From a bacterium (GTDB taxonomy: Bacteria; Actinomycetota; Acidimicrobiia; Acidimicrobiales; UBA8592): a stretch of DNA of 33,213 nucleotides. Shown here in pieces: positions 15,312 to 23,690 of the stretch. The stretch covers positions 3,468 through 36,680 of the forward strand of contig PATL01000006.1 in the NCBI GenBank assembly GCA_002713605.1, read 5' to 3'. A model generated the notes under the pieces. The model saw only the letters and a list, made by a program, of their open reading frames with translations. It ran no database searches and was not told the DNA's origin. The position numbers were made by a program, and so were the translations under genes. Each line of letters begins with the position of its first letter. Position 1 is the stretch's first letter.

Positions 15312-17962
15312 TCTTGAACCGCCGTTGTTAAATTGAGAGAAAATATTTCGCGAAGTTGATCGGTCCCCATATCAGTAAACCATTCATCACCAGTGCCTAC
15401 GCTTTGAGAGGCAAGTTCTTTTTTATCGATGAGTAATTGATTAATTCTTTCCTCAAGTGTTCCACGGCAAACTAGTTTGTGGACAAAGACAGTTTTCTGC
15501 TGGCCTATTCTCCATGCTCGGTCAGTAGCTTGATCTTCTACTGCTGGGTTCCACCATCTATCAAAATGAATAACTCTGTTTGCAGACGTAAGGTTAAGAC
15601 CTGTGCCACCTGCTTTTAGCGAAATTAAAAGAGCAGGTGGTCCTTCTTCATTTTGAAATTGATCAATCATCTTTTGACGTTTATTTCTCGTGACTCCCCC
15701 ATGAAGAAAATCTGGTCGCGTTCCGATTGTTTTCATCAGATGCTCAGATAAGAGATCGCCCATAACACGGTATTGTGTAAAAACAAGCCCTCTTTGTCCA
15801 GCTTCGCTTATTTCAGTAAGCAGTTCTTCGAGCCGAGAAACTTTTCCTGACCGCGCATCAAGATTGCTTCCATCTGCTAAAAAATGTGCTGGATGGTTGC
15901 AGATTTGTTTAAGTTTCGTCAAAGTTGCGAGAATCAACCCGCGACGTTTCATACCTTCTGATGCTTCTGCTTCTGTCAAAAAATCATTGAGGACAGCTTG
16001 ATACAGTCCAGCTTGTTCGTGGGTGAGGTGTGACCAAACAATTTGCTCTATTTTTTCAGGAAGATCAGGTACTAAAGATTTATCATCCTTCGTTCTTCTT
16101 AAGATAAAGGGGTCTGTTAGCTTCCTCATATTAGTCAAAGCGTTATGATCTTTTTTCTGCTCTATTGGTGTTGCAAATTTATCCTTGAACCAAGTTACTC
16201 CTCCGAGCATTCCAGGATTGATTGCATCTAATATTGACCAAAGCTCAGACAACCTATTTTCTACTGGAGTGCCTGTAAGCGCTATTTTCTGGGCCGCAGT
16301 TAATTGACGTATTGCTATCGCTGCATGGGTTTGATGGTTCTTTATGAATTGGGCTTCGTCACAGATAACTAGGTCCCAATTTACCTTTGATAGAGTTTCT
16401 ATATCTCTTGTAGCTGTTCCGTAAGTACTTACGACGATATCAAACGAGTTGACCATCCCTATAAGGTCATCTCCTGTGGGTCGTTTGGCACCGTGCAGTA
16501 TGAGAACATTTAAATTTGGTGTGAAGAATGATGCTTCCTGTTCCCAGTTATGGACTACTGACAATGGGCAAATAACGAGGTTGGGGTTTTCAGAGGTTCT
16601 TAATTGGATATGTGCTAAAGCAGTTGGTGTCTTTCCTAACCCCATGTCGTCAGCCAGACATCCTCCAAGCCCTATCCGGCTAAGAAACTGTAGCCAACTA
16701 AGCGCTCGTCTTTGATATGGCCGAAGCGAACCTTGAAATGTACTGGATTCATTTTCCTCAGTTAGGTCAGTATCTGGTAGACCATCGATAAGTTTAGTGA
16801 GCCAATTATCAGCCGTTTGATTTTCTGGAGAAAACAAAGCTGTTTCGAATTCTGAATTACTTTCCTCGGTGCCTATCTCAGCGGTAATTCTAAGTAGATC
16901 TGTAGGGGTTAGGTGGCGATCATTTTTTCTTCGGTTCTCTAATTCTTTTAATGCAATTTCAGCCTGTTGATTATCTATATGAACCCATTTCCCTTTTATT
17001 TGAACAAGGTTAGTTTTGGACTCAGCTAGCTGAAGAAGCTCATGTTCAGAAAGTGACTGGTCTCCAAGTGCTAAGTCCCAGTCAACATCAACCATTGCCT
17101 TTCCGAGATTTGCAGTGATTCCTCCTTTCTCACTAGGAGTTGCGCGTGCAGCTAATCTAATACTTTGTTTTATCAAACCTTTTGGGACAAGAACTGGAAC
17201 TCGTAATCTTTCACAAATATGGATACCGTCTATGAGTAGGAGTGAAACATCGTCGATGGATAACGTTGCTGTATCGGTAGTTGCTTCCAACCCTATATGG
17301 TCTAATCCGGGCACGCTGGAACTTATAAGGTCGATAGTTTCACTCATGAATCTTCGTAAAGCATCAGGATGATCACTTAGTCCGAATTCAGCGGTCAATC
17401 TTGTGTCAAGCAATAGATCTTTCCAAGTAGCAACATTATTTGGGGATGTATTGTTATATGCCTCAAAGATTATTTTCCAAGGTTCGTCTTTATTATTTGG
17501 TAGTAATCTCATTTGGCAAGAAACTTTGATTCCAGTTTCAGCGTGTAACTTTTCGTATTGAAGGTTTGACGATAATTCAAGTAGAGCATTATCTATGTTG
17601 ATCGTGTCTGTAATGAAATAGCCTGATGTTTCTGACAGTGCCGTACAAATATTTCTAAGAGATTTTATATGAGGAGAACGTTTACGTGGTAGGTGTGGCT
17701 TCCAGTTTGAATACTGGAGGATTTGCCGGCAGGATGCATCAACTAAATGATTCTGAAAACTCATAAGTTCTTCTTCAGATCTGAACCCAACTACTTCTGG
17801 CATCGACTTAAAATGTTGTCTTCGTTGTTGGGATAAGTCTTCATGGGTCAAGAGATTCCACATTGCTTTCCAACGGAGACCGTCATGAGTAAGTGACGGA
17901 AATATTAAGTCATTTCCTATTGCATGTATTAGGTCATTTAAGAGTTTATGCATCCATTGCAT
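15308..17962 (-). CDS. SNF2-family DEAD/DEAH-type helicase (HelZ-like), N-terminus uncertain
   Basis: The ATG-initiated frame encodes 884 residues of a SNF2 ATPase. The N-terminal half (to about 410) resembles the accessory region of actinobacterial HelZ (Rv2101-like). The motor contains Walker A LADDMGLGKTPTALA (about 433-447), DEAQ box VICDEAQFIKN, motif III ALTGTPVENRLSELWS and motif VI DRAWRIGQQKTVFVHKLV, all intact, so ATP-driven DNA translocation is expected. The stop overlaps the start of the SWIM gene. The same frame stays open without any stop for 97 codons upstream of this ATG, to the lysC stop, with HelZ-like N-terminal content but no ATG, GTG or TTG. The true start is therefore unresolved (see the 17963-18253 entry). 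Confidence 0.9.
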   Translation of the reverse strand: MQWMHKLLNDLIHAIGNDLIFPSLTHDGLRWKAMWNLLTHEDLSQQRRQHFKSMPEVVGFRSEEELMSFQNHLVDASCRQILQYSNWKPHLPRKRSPHIKSLRNICTALSETSGYFITDTINIDNALLELSSNLQYEKLHAETGIKVSCQMRLLPNNKDEPWKIIFEAYNNTSPNNVATWKDLLLDTRLTAEFGLSDHPDALRRFMSETIDLISSSVPGLDHIGLEATTDTATLSIDDVSLLLIDGIHICERLRVPVLVPKGLIKQSIRLAARATPSEKGGITANLGKAMVDVDWDLALGDQSLSEHELLQLAESKTNLVQIKGKWVHIDNQQAEIALKELENRRKNDRHLTPTDLLRITAEIGTEESNSEFETALFSPENQTADNWLTKLIDGLPDTDLTEENESSTFQGSLRPYQRRALSWLQFLSRIGLGGCLADDMGLGKTPTALAHIQLRTSENPNLVICPLSVVHNWEQEASFFTPNLNVLILHGAKRPTGDDLIGMVNSFDIVVSTYGTATRDIETLSKVNWDLVICDEAQFIKNHQTHAAIAIRQLTAAQKIALTGTPVENRLSELWSILDAINPGMLGGVTWFKDKFATPIEQKKDHNALTNMRKLTDPFILRRTKDDKSLVPDLPEKIEQIVWSHLTHEQAGLYQAVLNDFLTEAEASEGMKRRGLILATLTKLKQICNHPAHFLADGSNLDARSGKVSRLEELLTEISEAGQRGLVFTQYRVMGDLLSEHLMKTIGTRPDFLHGGVTRNKRQKMIDQFQNEEGPPALLISLKAGGTGLNLTSANRVIHFDRWWNPAVEDQATDRAWRIGQQKTVFVHKLVCRGTLEERINQLLIDKKELASQSVGTGDEWFTDMGTDQLREIFSLNLTTAVQE

Positions 17963-18253
17963 TGAGGGACTCCACCTCTGATTTGGATGTTTTTTTGAGA
18001 AGAGATGGTAAATATCGGTTGGCTTTACTTCTAAGGCTGTAATTGATTGCTGATTTATTAGTGGATTGTCTATGATGCAGGTCGCGAGATTGGCATCACG
18101 CGTGGCCCACCGATTACCTACAAATGTTCCTGCTAGCCGTCGAAGTTCTACACCGTTGATTGGGCCGTTATTATCCCAACCCCAAAGGAAAGTTCCTTCG
18201 TGGGTATGGGAAATGTGAAGTGACGATGGGGTTTTGTTCCAGTCGATTACAAC
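17963..18253 (-). other. Probable N-terminal extension of the SNF2 gene without standard start codon
   Basis: Reading upstream of the ATG at 17962 in the same frame gives 97 sense codons and then the TGA that ends lysC. I read all 97 codons: none is ATG, GTG, TTG or a stop. The encoded peptide contains SSLHISHTHEGTFLWGWD, which looks like the N-terminal LHGxWxxGxLxLWGED region of HelZ-type proteins, so it is probably coding. A GTG (18257-18255) overlaps the lysC stop as GTGA, but its frame is one base off and runs 28 codons to a TAA. A single-base indel in the assembly, a +1 shift, or a non-canonical ATC/ATT start could each explain this. Confidence 0.65.
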
Positions 18254-19471
18254 TCACCCTTTGTCCAATTCAAATGCTTGATGCAAAATATTCGTAGCCT
18301 TTTCGATATCTGCTTTATTCACGACACAAGAAACTCGAATTGCAGATGTAGAGATCATATGGATATTTATACTCTCCGATGAAAGAGTTTCGAAGATTGT
18401 GGCTGCGACTCCAGGGTTGCTTGCCATTCCGGCACCAATAACTGATACGCGGCCTACTGAATCATCTGTGCTGACTTCACCTGCTCCAATTTCTGAGGCT
18501 ACGGACGTCATTATTTGTTTACCTATTTCCATTTGTTCAGTAGGTAACGTGAAAGAAATATCTGTAACTCCTTCCTCGGATGTGTTTTGGACGATCATGT
18601 CTACATTAACGTCGCTATCAGCTAGTGGTCTGAAGATAGCTGCAGCTATTCCAGGGTTATCTGGTACCCCCGACACCGTTACTTTCGATTGAGATGTATC
18701 GGGAACAACTGCTGAAATAATAGGTTTTTCCATTGAATTTTCCTCCTTTGTAACCCAGGTTCCTGGCTCCCAGGTGAATGCTGAGCGAACATGTAATTTA
18801 ACTCCGTATGAACGAGCAACTTCAACTGATCTCATAGCTGGTTTTGGGCATCCTACTGCTGTCATTTCAAGTAATTCATCAAAACTTATAGACGGTATTT
18901 TTTTTGCTTGTTCACAGACTCTTGGATCTGTTGTAAAGACTCCTGACACATCAGTATATAACTCACATGCATCAGCGTTAAGAGCGTGAGCTAACGCAAC
19001 TGCAGTTGTGTCTGAGCCTCCTCTTCCGAGGAAAGTTACATTATTATCTGTTGAGACGCCTTGGGATCCTGCAACAACAGCTACTCGTCCTGCGTCTACA
19101 GCTTCTTGAACACGTTGAGGATCTATTGTAAGTATTTTGGCATTCTGGTGATTTGTGTCCGTTAAAAATCCCGCTTGACTTCCCGTGAATGAATCCGCTG
19201 GAACCCCCATGTCGTGAAGAGCCATGCACATCAAAGCTATTGCTTTTCGTTCACCGGCAGTAATGAGCATGTCCATTTCCCTTGCAGGTCTAGTTTGTGA
19301 TACTTCCGAAGCAAGGCGAAGCAGGTGATCTGTTTCTTTTCCCATAGCGCTCACGACAAGTACGACTGAATGTCCATGGTCTTTAGTTCTTTTTACATGA
19401 TCAGCTACTTCTCTCATCCGATCTGCATCGGCTACAGAGGTACCACCAAATTTTTGAATAATTAAACTCAC
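18254..19471 (-). CDS. lysC: Aspartate kinase
   Basis: A 405-residue aspartokinase, which phosphorylates aspartate in the first step to lysine, threonine and methionine. The kinase domain (1-240) shows IIQKFGGTSVAD, MLITAGERKAI, FLGRGGSDTTAVALAHAL and CELYTDVSGVFTTDPR. Two C-terminal ACT domains (about 260-400) are present, so feedback control by lysine and/or threonine is expected. Size and layout match actinobacterial LysC, where an internal start often makes a separate beta subunit; I did not identify that start. The gene starts with GTG and ends in a TGA that overlaps a GTG (GTGA). It is preceded by the methyltransferase-like gene (48 bp). Confidence 0.96.
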   Translation of the reverse strand: MSLIIQKFGGTSVADADRMREVADHVKRTKDHGHSVVLVVSAMGKETDHLLRLASEVSQTRPAREMDMLITAGERKAIALMCMALHDMGVPADSFTGSQAGFLTDTNHQNAKILTIDPQRVQEAVDAGRVAVVAGSQGVSTDNNVTFLGRGGSDTTAVALAHALNADACELYTDVSGVFTTDPRVCEQAKKIPSISFDELLEMTAVGCPKPAMRSVEVARSYGVKLHVRSAFTWEPGTWVTKEENSMEKPIISAVVPDTSQSKVTVSGVPDNPGIAAAIFRPLADSDVNVDMIVQNTSEEGVTDISFTLPTEQMEIGKQIMTSVASEIGAGEVSTDDSVGRVSVIGAGMASNPGVAATIFETLSSESINIHMISTSAIRVSCVVNKADIEKATNILHQAFELDKG

Positions 19472-19519
19472 GTGATTAAACGGTACTCGCTATGTATAGA
19501 TTTAGCGTGTTATTTTCGG

Positions 19520-20032
19520 TTACAAATTGTGATCTCTTGATCTTTTCATTCTTGCTATTCCGGTTACATACGAGGGTGATCTTTTTGATTTTCCTAAACG
19601 AAAACGTTCACAACGGATTACTGACCATTCGTTAGCCCAAAGTGTGCCGCTAATATCATATTTCGCTGACCCGTTGTATCCGTTCGGAATTTTTGTGCGT
19701 TCACAAAAGTAAAACTTTGATTCGGGAGTCAAGTACTGTCCCAGCTCTAAAAGAAATTGAGGAAGGTCAGATTCTGAAGCAAGGTTTCCAATTGAAAGAA
19801 TTGCATCGAACTTCGAGTCAGTCGGAACGTGAGGCCATTCTATTATTTCTGTTACCGCTGGAGGTATTTGCGTTGGAAGGTTCTCTTTGGGAAAAAGAAG
19901 TAGAGAATTTCCATAGAGATCTGAGATTAAGCCTTCTACGATCTTTTGGTACTCTAATTTTTCTATGAACACGCTGTCTATTTTAGTTTGATTGTAAAAT
20001 AACAGTTCGCTTGAGGGTTCTAATTTCTCCAT
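19520..20032 (-). CDS. Methyltransferase-like protein lacking the SAM-binding motif
   Basis: A 170-residue protein. The second half resembles the later strands of class I SAM methyltransferases: FDAILSIGNLASESDLPQFLLELGQYLTPESKFYFCERT, followed by a Trp/Arg-rich end segment. The expected glycine-rich SAM motif is not visible in the first half (YGNSLLLFPKENLPTQIPP occupies that space), so catalysis is doubtful. It overlaps accE by 13 bases and sits just upstream of lysC, inside the long minus-strand run, so it is probably translated. Function unknown; the methyltransferase relationship is tentative. Confidence 0.55.
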   Translation of the reverse strand: MEKLEPSSELLFYNQTKIDSVFIEKLEYQKIVEGLISDLYGNSLLLFPKENLPTQIPPAVTEIIEWPHVPTDSKFDAILSIGNLASESDLPQFLLELGQYLTPESKFYFCERTKIPNGYNGSAKYDISGTLWANEWSVIRCERFRLGKSKRSPSYVTGIARMKRSRDHNL

Positions 20033-20214
20033 GAACGGTGAGCAGACCGTGGGTTAGATTTATTAGCCCACCATCGTCCGCTGAATCTCCACTTGTATGA
20101 AATGAGTGGCTTTTCATCCTTTGGCCATAATTGTTTGAAAGCTTTAAGAATTACTTCTCTTTCATCCTCATTTGGTTCAGGCGTAATTTGTATGTATAGC
20201 GGTTCTTCAGTCAT
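20020..20214 (-). CDS. accE: Acyl-CoA carboxylase epsilon subunit
   Basis: A 64-residue protein directly behind the carboxylase beta subunit (5 bp). The N-terminal half (LYIQITPEPNEDEREVILKAF) and the C-terminal WRFSGRWWANKSNP resemble the small epsilon subunits that stabilise or stimulate actinobacterial acyl-CoA carboxylase alpha-beta complexes. Such subunits diverge strongly, so the call rests on size, position and the C-terminal aromatic-basic segment. It overlaps the next gene by 13 bases. Confidence 0.7.
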   Translation of the reverse strand: MTEEPLYIQITPEPNEDEREVILKAFKQLWPKDEKPLISYKWRFSGRWWANKSNPRSAHRSWRN

Positions 20215-20219
20215 TGGAT

Positions 20220-21776
20220 TTATAGAGGAATCACACCATGTTTTCGTTGCGGTAAGTCTTCTCTTTTTGATTTCAGAACAGAGAAACCAGCAATTACTTT
20301 TCTTCTTGTCTCTGCTGGGTCAATTACATCATCAATATAACCACGCTCTGCTGCAATATATGGATTAGCGAAACGTTCAGTGTAGTCATCTACTAATTCG
20401 GTTTTTTTAGCTTCAGGATCTGCCGCTGATTGAAGTTCTCTTCTATGCAGAATTTCAACTGCTCCTTGGGGTCCCATTACGGCTAATTCAGCTGTTGGCC
20501 AAGCAAATGAAAGGTCGGATCCTACTGACTTAGAATCCATGACAACATATGCGCCTCCATAAGCTTTTCGTGTAATGACCTGAATACGCGGAACTGTTGC
20601 TTCGCAGTATGCGTAGAGAAGCTTTGCCCCATGTCGAATGATTCCTCCGTATTCCTGGTCTACTCCAGGCAAGAATCCAGGTACATCAACGAGTGTTAAC
20701 AAGGGAATGTTAAACGCATCGCATGTACGAACGAATCGTGCGGCTTTTGATGAGGATTCAATATCTAATACTCCAGCAAGGACAAGTGGTTGATTTCCGA
20801 CTATTCCTATGACATTTCCGTCTAGATGTGAAAATCCGCATACGATGCTCTGAGCCCATGAAGGGAAATATTCCATGAACTCTCCATCATCAACTATTGA
20901 GCTGATTATTTCTCGCATGTCATAAGGAAGATTTGGACTGTCTGGCATCATGTCAGCGAGTTCAGGACAGAGACGTTCTGGGTCATCTGTTGCTTCGATT
21001 AGCGGTGGGTCCTCCATATTGTTACTTGGGAGGAATGTCAGAAGGGTTTTAACTGCGTCAAGTACTTCCTCTTCGCTATCACTGACGAATGTTGCTACCC
21101 CGGATTTACTTGCGTGACTTGTTGCTCCACCTAATTCTTCTAAAGTTACCTCTTCACCGGTTACTGTTTTGACAACATCGGGACCGGTAATGAACATGTG
21201 TGATTTCTCTCTGACCATAAAAATGAAATCGGTCATTGCTGGACTATAGACTGCTCCTCCAGCGCACGGGCCCAGTATTACGCTGATTTGTGGTATTACT
21301 CCAGAGGATTGAACGTTTCGATGAAAGATTCCTCCGTAGCTATCTAGACTTACAACTCCTTCTTGAATTCGTGCTCCAGCTCCATCGTTGAGGCCTATCA
21401 TGGGGGCACCAGTTGCTAATGCTAAATCCATTACTTTGTGAATTTTTTCAGCAAATACTTCACCTAGAGCTCCACCCATTACCGTGAAATCTTGGCTGAA
21501 AACAAATACTTTACGTCCGTCAACGGTTCCCCATCCTGTGACAACGCCGTCAGTGTATGGTCGTGTTTCTAGACCAGCTTCATGAGCTCGGTGGCGAGCT
21601 AACATGTCTAATTCGTGAAATGAGCCTTCATCTAATAAGTAGTCAATTCTTTCTCGAGCAAGGAGTTTTCCTTTTTCGTGTTGACGCTCGATTGCTCGTT
21701 CAGGCCCTGCCTGAAGTGCTTCTGATTTTCTTTTTTCAAGTTCTTCTATTTTATCTTGCATCGTGTAATCAGCCAT
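20220..21776 (-). CDS. Acyl-CoA carboxylase beta subunit (propionyl-CoA carboxylase-like)
   Basis: A 518-residue carboxyltransferase that moves CO2 from biotin to an acyl-CoA. Both crotonase-fold halves are present, with GLNDGAGARIQEGVVSLDSYGGIF, GPCAGGAVYSPAMTDF, and in the second half FVRTCDAFNIPLLTLVDVPGFLPG and ITRKAYGGAYVVMDS. Length and the N-terminal block RAIERQHEKGKLLARERIDYLLD match PccB/AccD5-like proteins. The methylmalonyl-CoA epimerase elsewhere in the window (28551-28952) supports propionyl-CoA as substrate, but acetyl-CoA cannot be excluded. The biotinylated alpha subunit is not here. It heads the minus-strand run leading through accE to lysC and asd, and is divergent from the FAD oxidoreductase. 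Confidence 0.93.
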   Translation of the reverse strand: MADYTMQDKIEELEKRKSEALQAGPERAIERQHEKGKLLARERIDYLLDEGSFHELDMLARHRAHEAGLETRPYTDGVVTGWGTVDGRKVFVFSQDFTVMGGALGEVFAEKIHKVMDLALATGAPMIGLNDGAGARIQEGVVSLDSYGGIFHRNVQSSGVIPQISVILGPCAGGAVYSPAMTDFIFMVREKSHMFITGPDVVKTVTGEEVTLEELGGATSHASKSGVATFVSDSEEEVLDAVKTLLTFLPSNNMEDPPLIEATDDPERLCPELADMMPDSPNLPYDMREIISSIVDDGEFMEYFPSWAQSIVCGFSHLDGNVIGIVGNQPLVLAGVLDIESSSKAARFVRTCDAFNIPLLTLVDVPGFLPGVDQEYGGIIRHGAKLLYAYCEATVPRIQVITRKAYGGAYVVMDSKSVGSDLSFAWPTAELAVMGPQGAVEILHRRELQSAADPEAKKTELVDDYTERFANPYIAAERGYIDDVIDPAETRRKVIAGFSVLKSKREDLPQRKHGVIPL

Positions 21777-22271
21777 TGCTGTGTAGCGTAATGCGCGTAT
21801 GGCTACAATCCGATGACTTAACCTATAGTTATTTGAAAAAAATAAGATTTATTCATTTTTTGCCTTAAAAATAGGTGTTTTAGGGTGTGAAATAGATTGA
21901 AAAAATTGTTGGAATACTGTTATTTACTATCAATGTCAGCGAAGAATGATAGAACTATTTTCAAGAGTCGAAGAGATTTCGATATTGGGAAAAATGATTT
22001 GTTTCTAAGAAAGGAATGAAAAAGCAGTCAGGATGGAACTGAGGATCGTTACCCGCATTCGGGTTCAGGTAAACACTCTGTCCTTGGTTATAAGATGGCA
22101 CGACTTGAGTCCGTGATTAATTCATCACATTTAAGTAATTTTATGAGAAAACTGCAACTTACCAAGGTATATAACACAACATTTATTACTATAAATACGA
22201 TATGATCGCCTCTAAAATTTCTTATTGAATACGAGCGGTCATAGACTACTAGTGGAATGTGTGGTGATTGA
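21777..22271. other. 495-bp divergent intergenic region with a possible RNA hairpin
   Basis: No convincing ORF spans this gap between the divergent carboxylase beta gene and the FAD oxidoreductase. Most of it is AT-rich. A more GC-rich patch at about 22020-22115 holds a hairpin ACCCG-catt-CGGGT (22052-22065), with a flanking CTGA/TCAG and an outer AGGA/TCCT that could extend it, about 275 bp before the carboxylase start. I do not recognise a known riboswitch. Two divergent promoters must lie here but I could not fix them with confidence. Confidence 0.35.
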
Positions 22272-23690
22272 GTGAAATTTGGAGTTATCGGAGCTGGTGT
22301 TACAGGTTTAGCGACTGCCCTTGAACTTTCTCGAGATGGTCACAATGTAACCATTATTGAACGTGATCAGACGCCAATGCCTAAGACCCATGATGAGGCA
22401 TTCGATTGGGATAGAAGGGGGGCTCCACAGGTGCGGCACTCCCACGCTCTTCTTGGGCGATTGCACAATATTCTTAGAGACAACCACCCTGAAGTTCTGA
22501 AAACACTTCTTGATACTGGAGTTACCGAGATCAATTTAGTTGATCACATGCCGGAAACCCTCGACGATCGGCAGGTATTAGATGAAGATCTTAATCTGCG
22601 TATGCTTGCAGCTCGCCGGACAACGTTTGAATGGGTTTTACGTAGTACGGTCATGAACAAACCAAACGTAGAAATACGAACTGGGCTGGGTGTTACTGGT
22701 GTAAAGAAAAGTGAAGCTGTGATTCCGAAAGTTACTGGACTTTATTTTGACGGTGGTTTAGACGAAGATTTTGATTGCGTTATTGCGGCAAATGGCAGAC
22801 GATCAAACGCTCCAGGATGGCTTAAAGATGCAGGCATTGAGACTCCGGCCGAGGTTGTTGAAGATACGGGAATTATTTATTACTCACGCTTTTACCGTTT
22901 ACCTGACGGTATCGACCTCCCTGTTGGCGACCGATTGGTCGCAGGTGATCTAGGGTATTTGAAATATGGAGTATTTTGGGGTGACAACGGAACGTTTTCA
23001 ATAACTTTCGCTACATCTGATACTGATAAAACATTTTGGGGAATAAAAGACGTCGAAATGTTTGAAAGCGTTGTCGATGCTATTCCTGCAGCAAAAGAGT
23101 GGATCAGTCTCGGAGCTACCCCTATTACAGATGTTCATTCAATGGCTGGTCTACTAAATAGAAAACGTAGTTTGAAAAAAGATAACGAAGTTATTGTTGA
23201 TGGTTTTCACTTGATCGGTGATGCCCTCATATGCACCAATCCTCTATACGGAAGGGGTTGCTCAACCGGGTTTTGGCAGGCGCACCTGCTCGCTAATTCA
23301 GTCCGGGACCACGGGCAAGATACTACGGCACAATCAGAAAGTTTTCTCTTGAGTGTTGAGCAAAACATTTTACCTTGGTATCAAGCGTCCGTTGATTCTG
23401 ATCGAGGCAGCAGAGCAGCTTCCGATGGGATAGATGATGATATGGCTATTATGAAACGTTCAATCTTAAAAGAAGGTCTGATGCCGGCTACACGATCTTC
23501 GGCAAAAGTGTGGCGTGGATTTATGAAAATGATGAATCTTTTAGCTGATCCCTCAATTCTAACGGAACCGGAGATTAGTTCAGAGATTATGAAAGTTTGG
23601 GCAGACCGCGATCAAAGAGGGCCAGAGCCAGCTTTGGGACCCACAAGAGAAGAGATGGTGGATTACCTGAAACTCACTCATGTTTCCTAA
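22272..23690 (+). CDS. FAD-dependent oxidoreductase / monooxygenase-like
   Basis: A 472-residue flavoprotein. The N-terminal Rossmann motif GVIGAGVTGLATALELSRDGHNVTIIER binds the FAD ADP part, RRGAPQVRHSHALLGRL follows, and a second FAD motif LIGDALICTNPLYGRGCSTG lies near residue 315-335. This layout is found in aromatic-ring or epoxidising monooxygenases and geranylgeranyl-reductase-like enzymes. The substrate is unknown. The start is a GTG with no good ribosome-binding site. The 3' end overlaps the next gene by 11 bases, suggesting coupled translation with a secreted hydrolase. Confidence 0.78.
   Translation: MKFGVIGAGVTGLATALELSRDGHNVTIIERDQTPMPKTHDEAFDWDRRGAPQVRHSHALLGRLHNILRDNHPEVLKTLLDTGVTEINLVDHMPETLDDRQVLDEDLNLRMLAARRTTFEWVLRSTVMNKPNVEIRTGLGVTGVKKSEAVIPKVTGLYFDGGLDEDFDCVIAANGRRSNAPGWLKDAGIETPAEVVEDTGIIYYSRFYRLPDGIDLPVGDRLVAGDLGYLKYGVFWGDNGTFSITFATSDTDKTFWGIKDVEMFESVVDAIPAAKEWISLGATPITDVHSMAGLLNRKRSLKKDNEVIVDGFHLIGDALICTNPLYGRGCSTGFWQAHLLANSVRDHGQDTTAQSESFLLSVEQNILPWYQASVDSDRGSRAASDGIDDDMAIMKRSILKEGLMPATRSSAKVWRGFMKMMNLLADPSILTEPEISSEIMKVWADRDQRGPEPALGPTREEMVDYLKLTHVS

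Noticed and set aside
18254..18256. lysC TGA as a selenocysteine codon giving a LysC-helicase fusion
   Set aside because: LysC ends at its normal length and no SECIS-like hairpin was evident; start-codon or indel explanations for the helicase are simpler.
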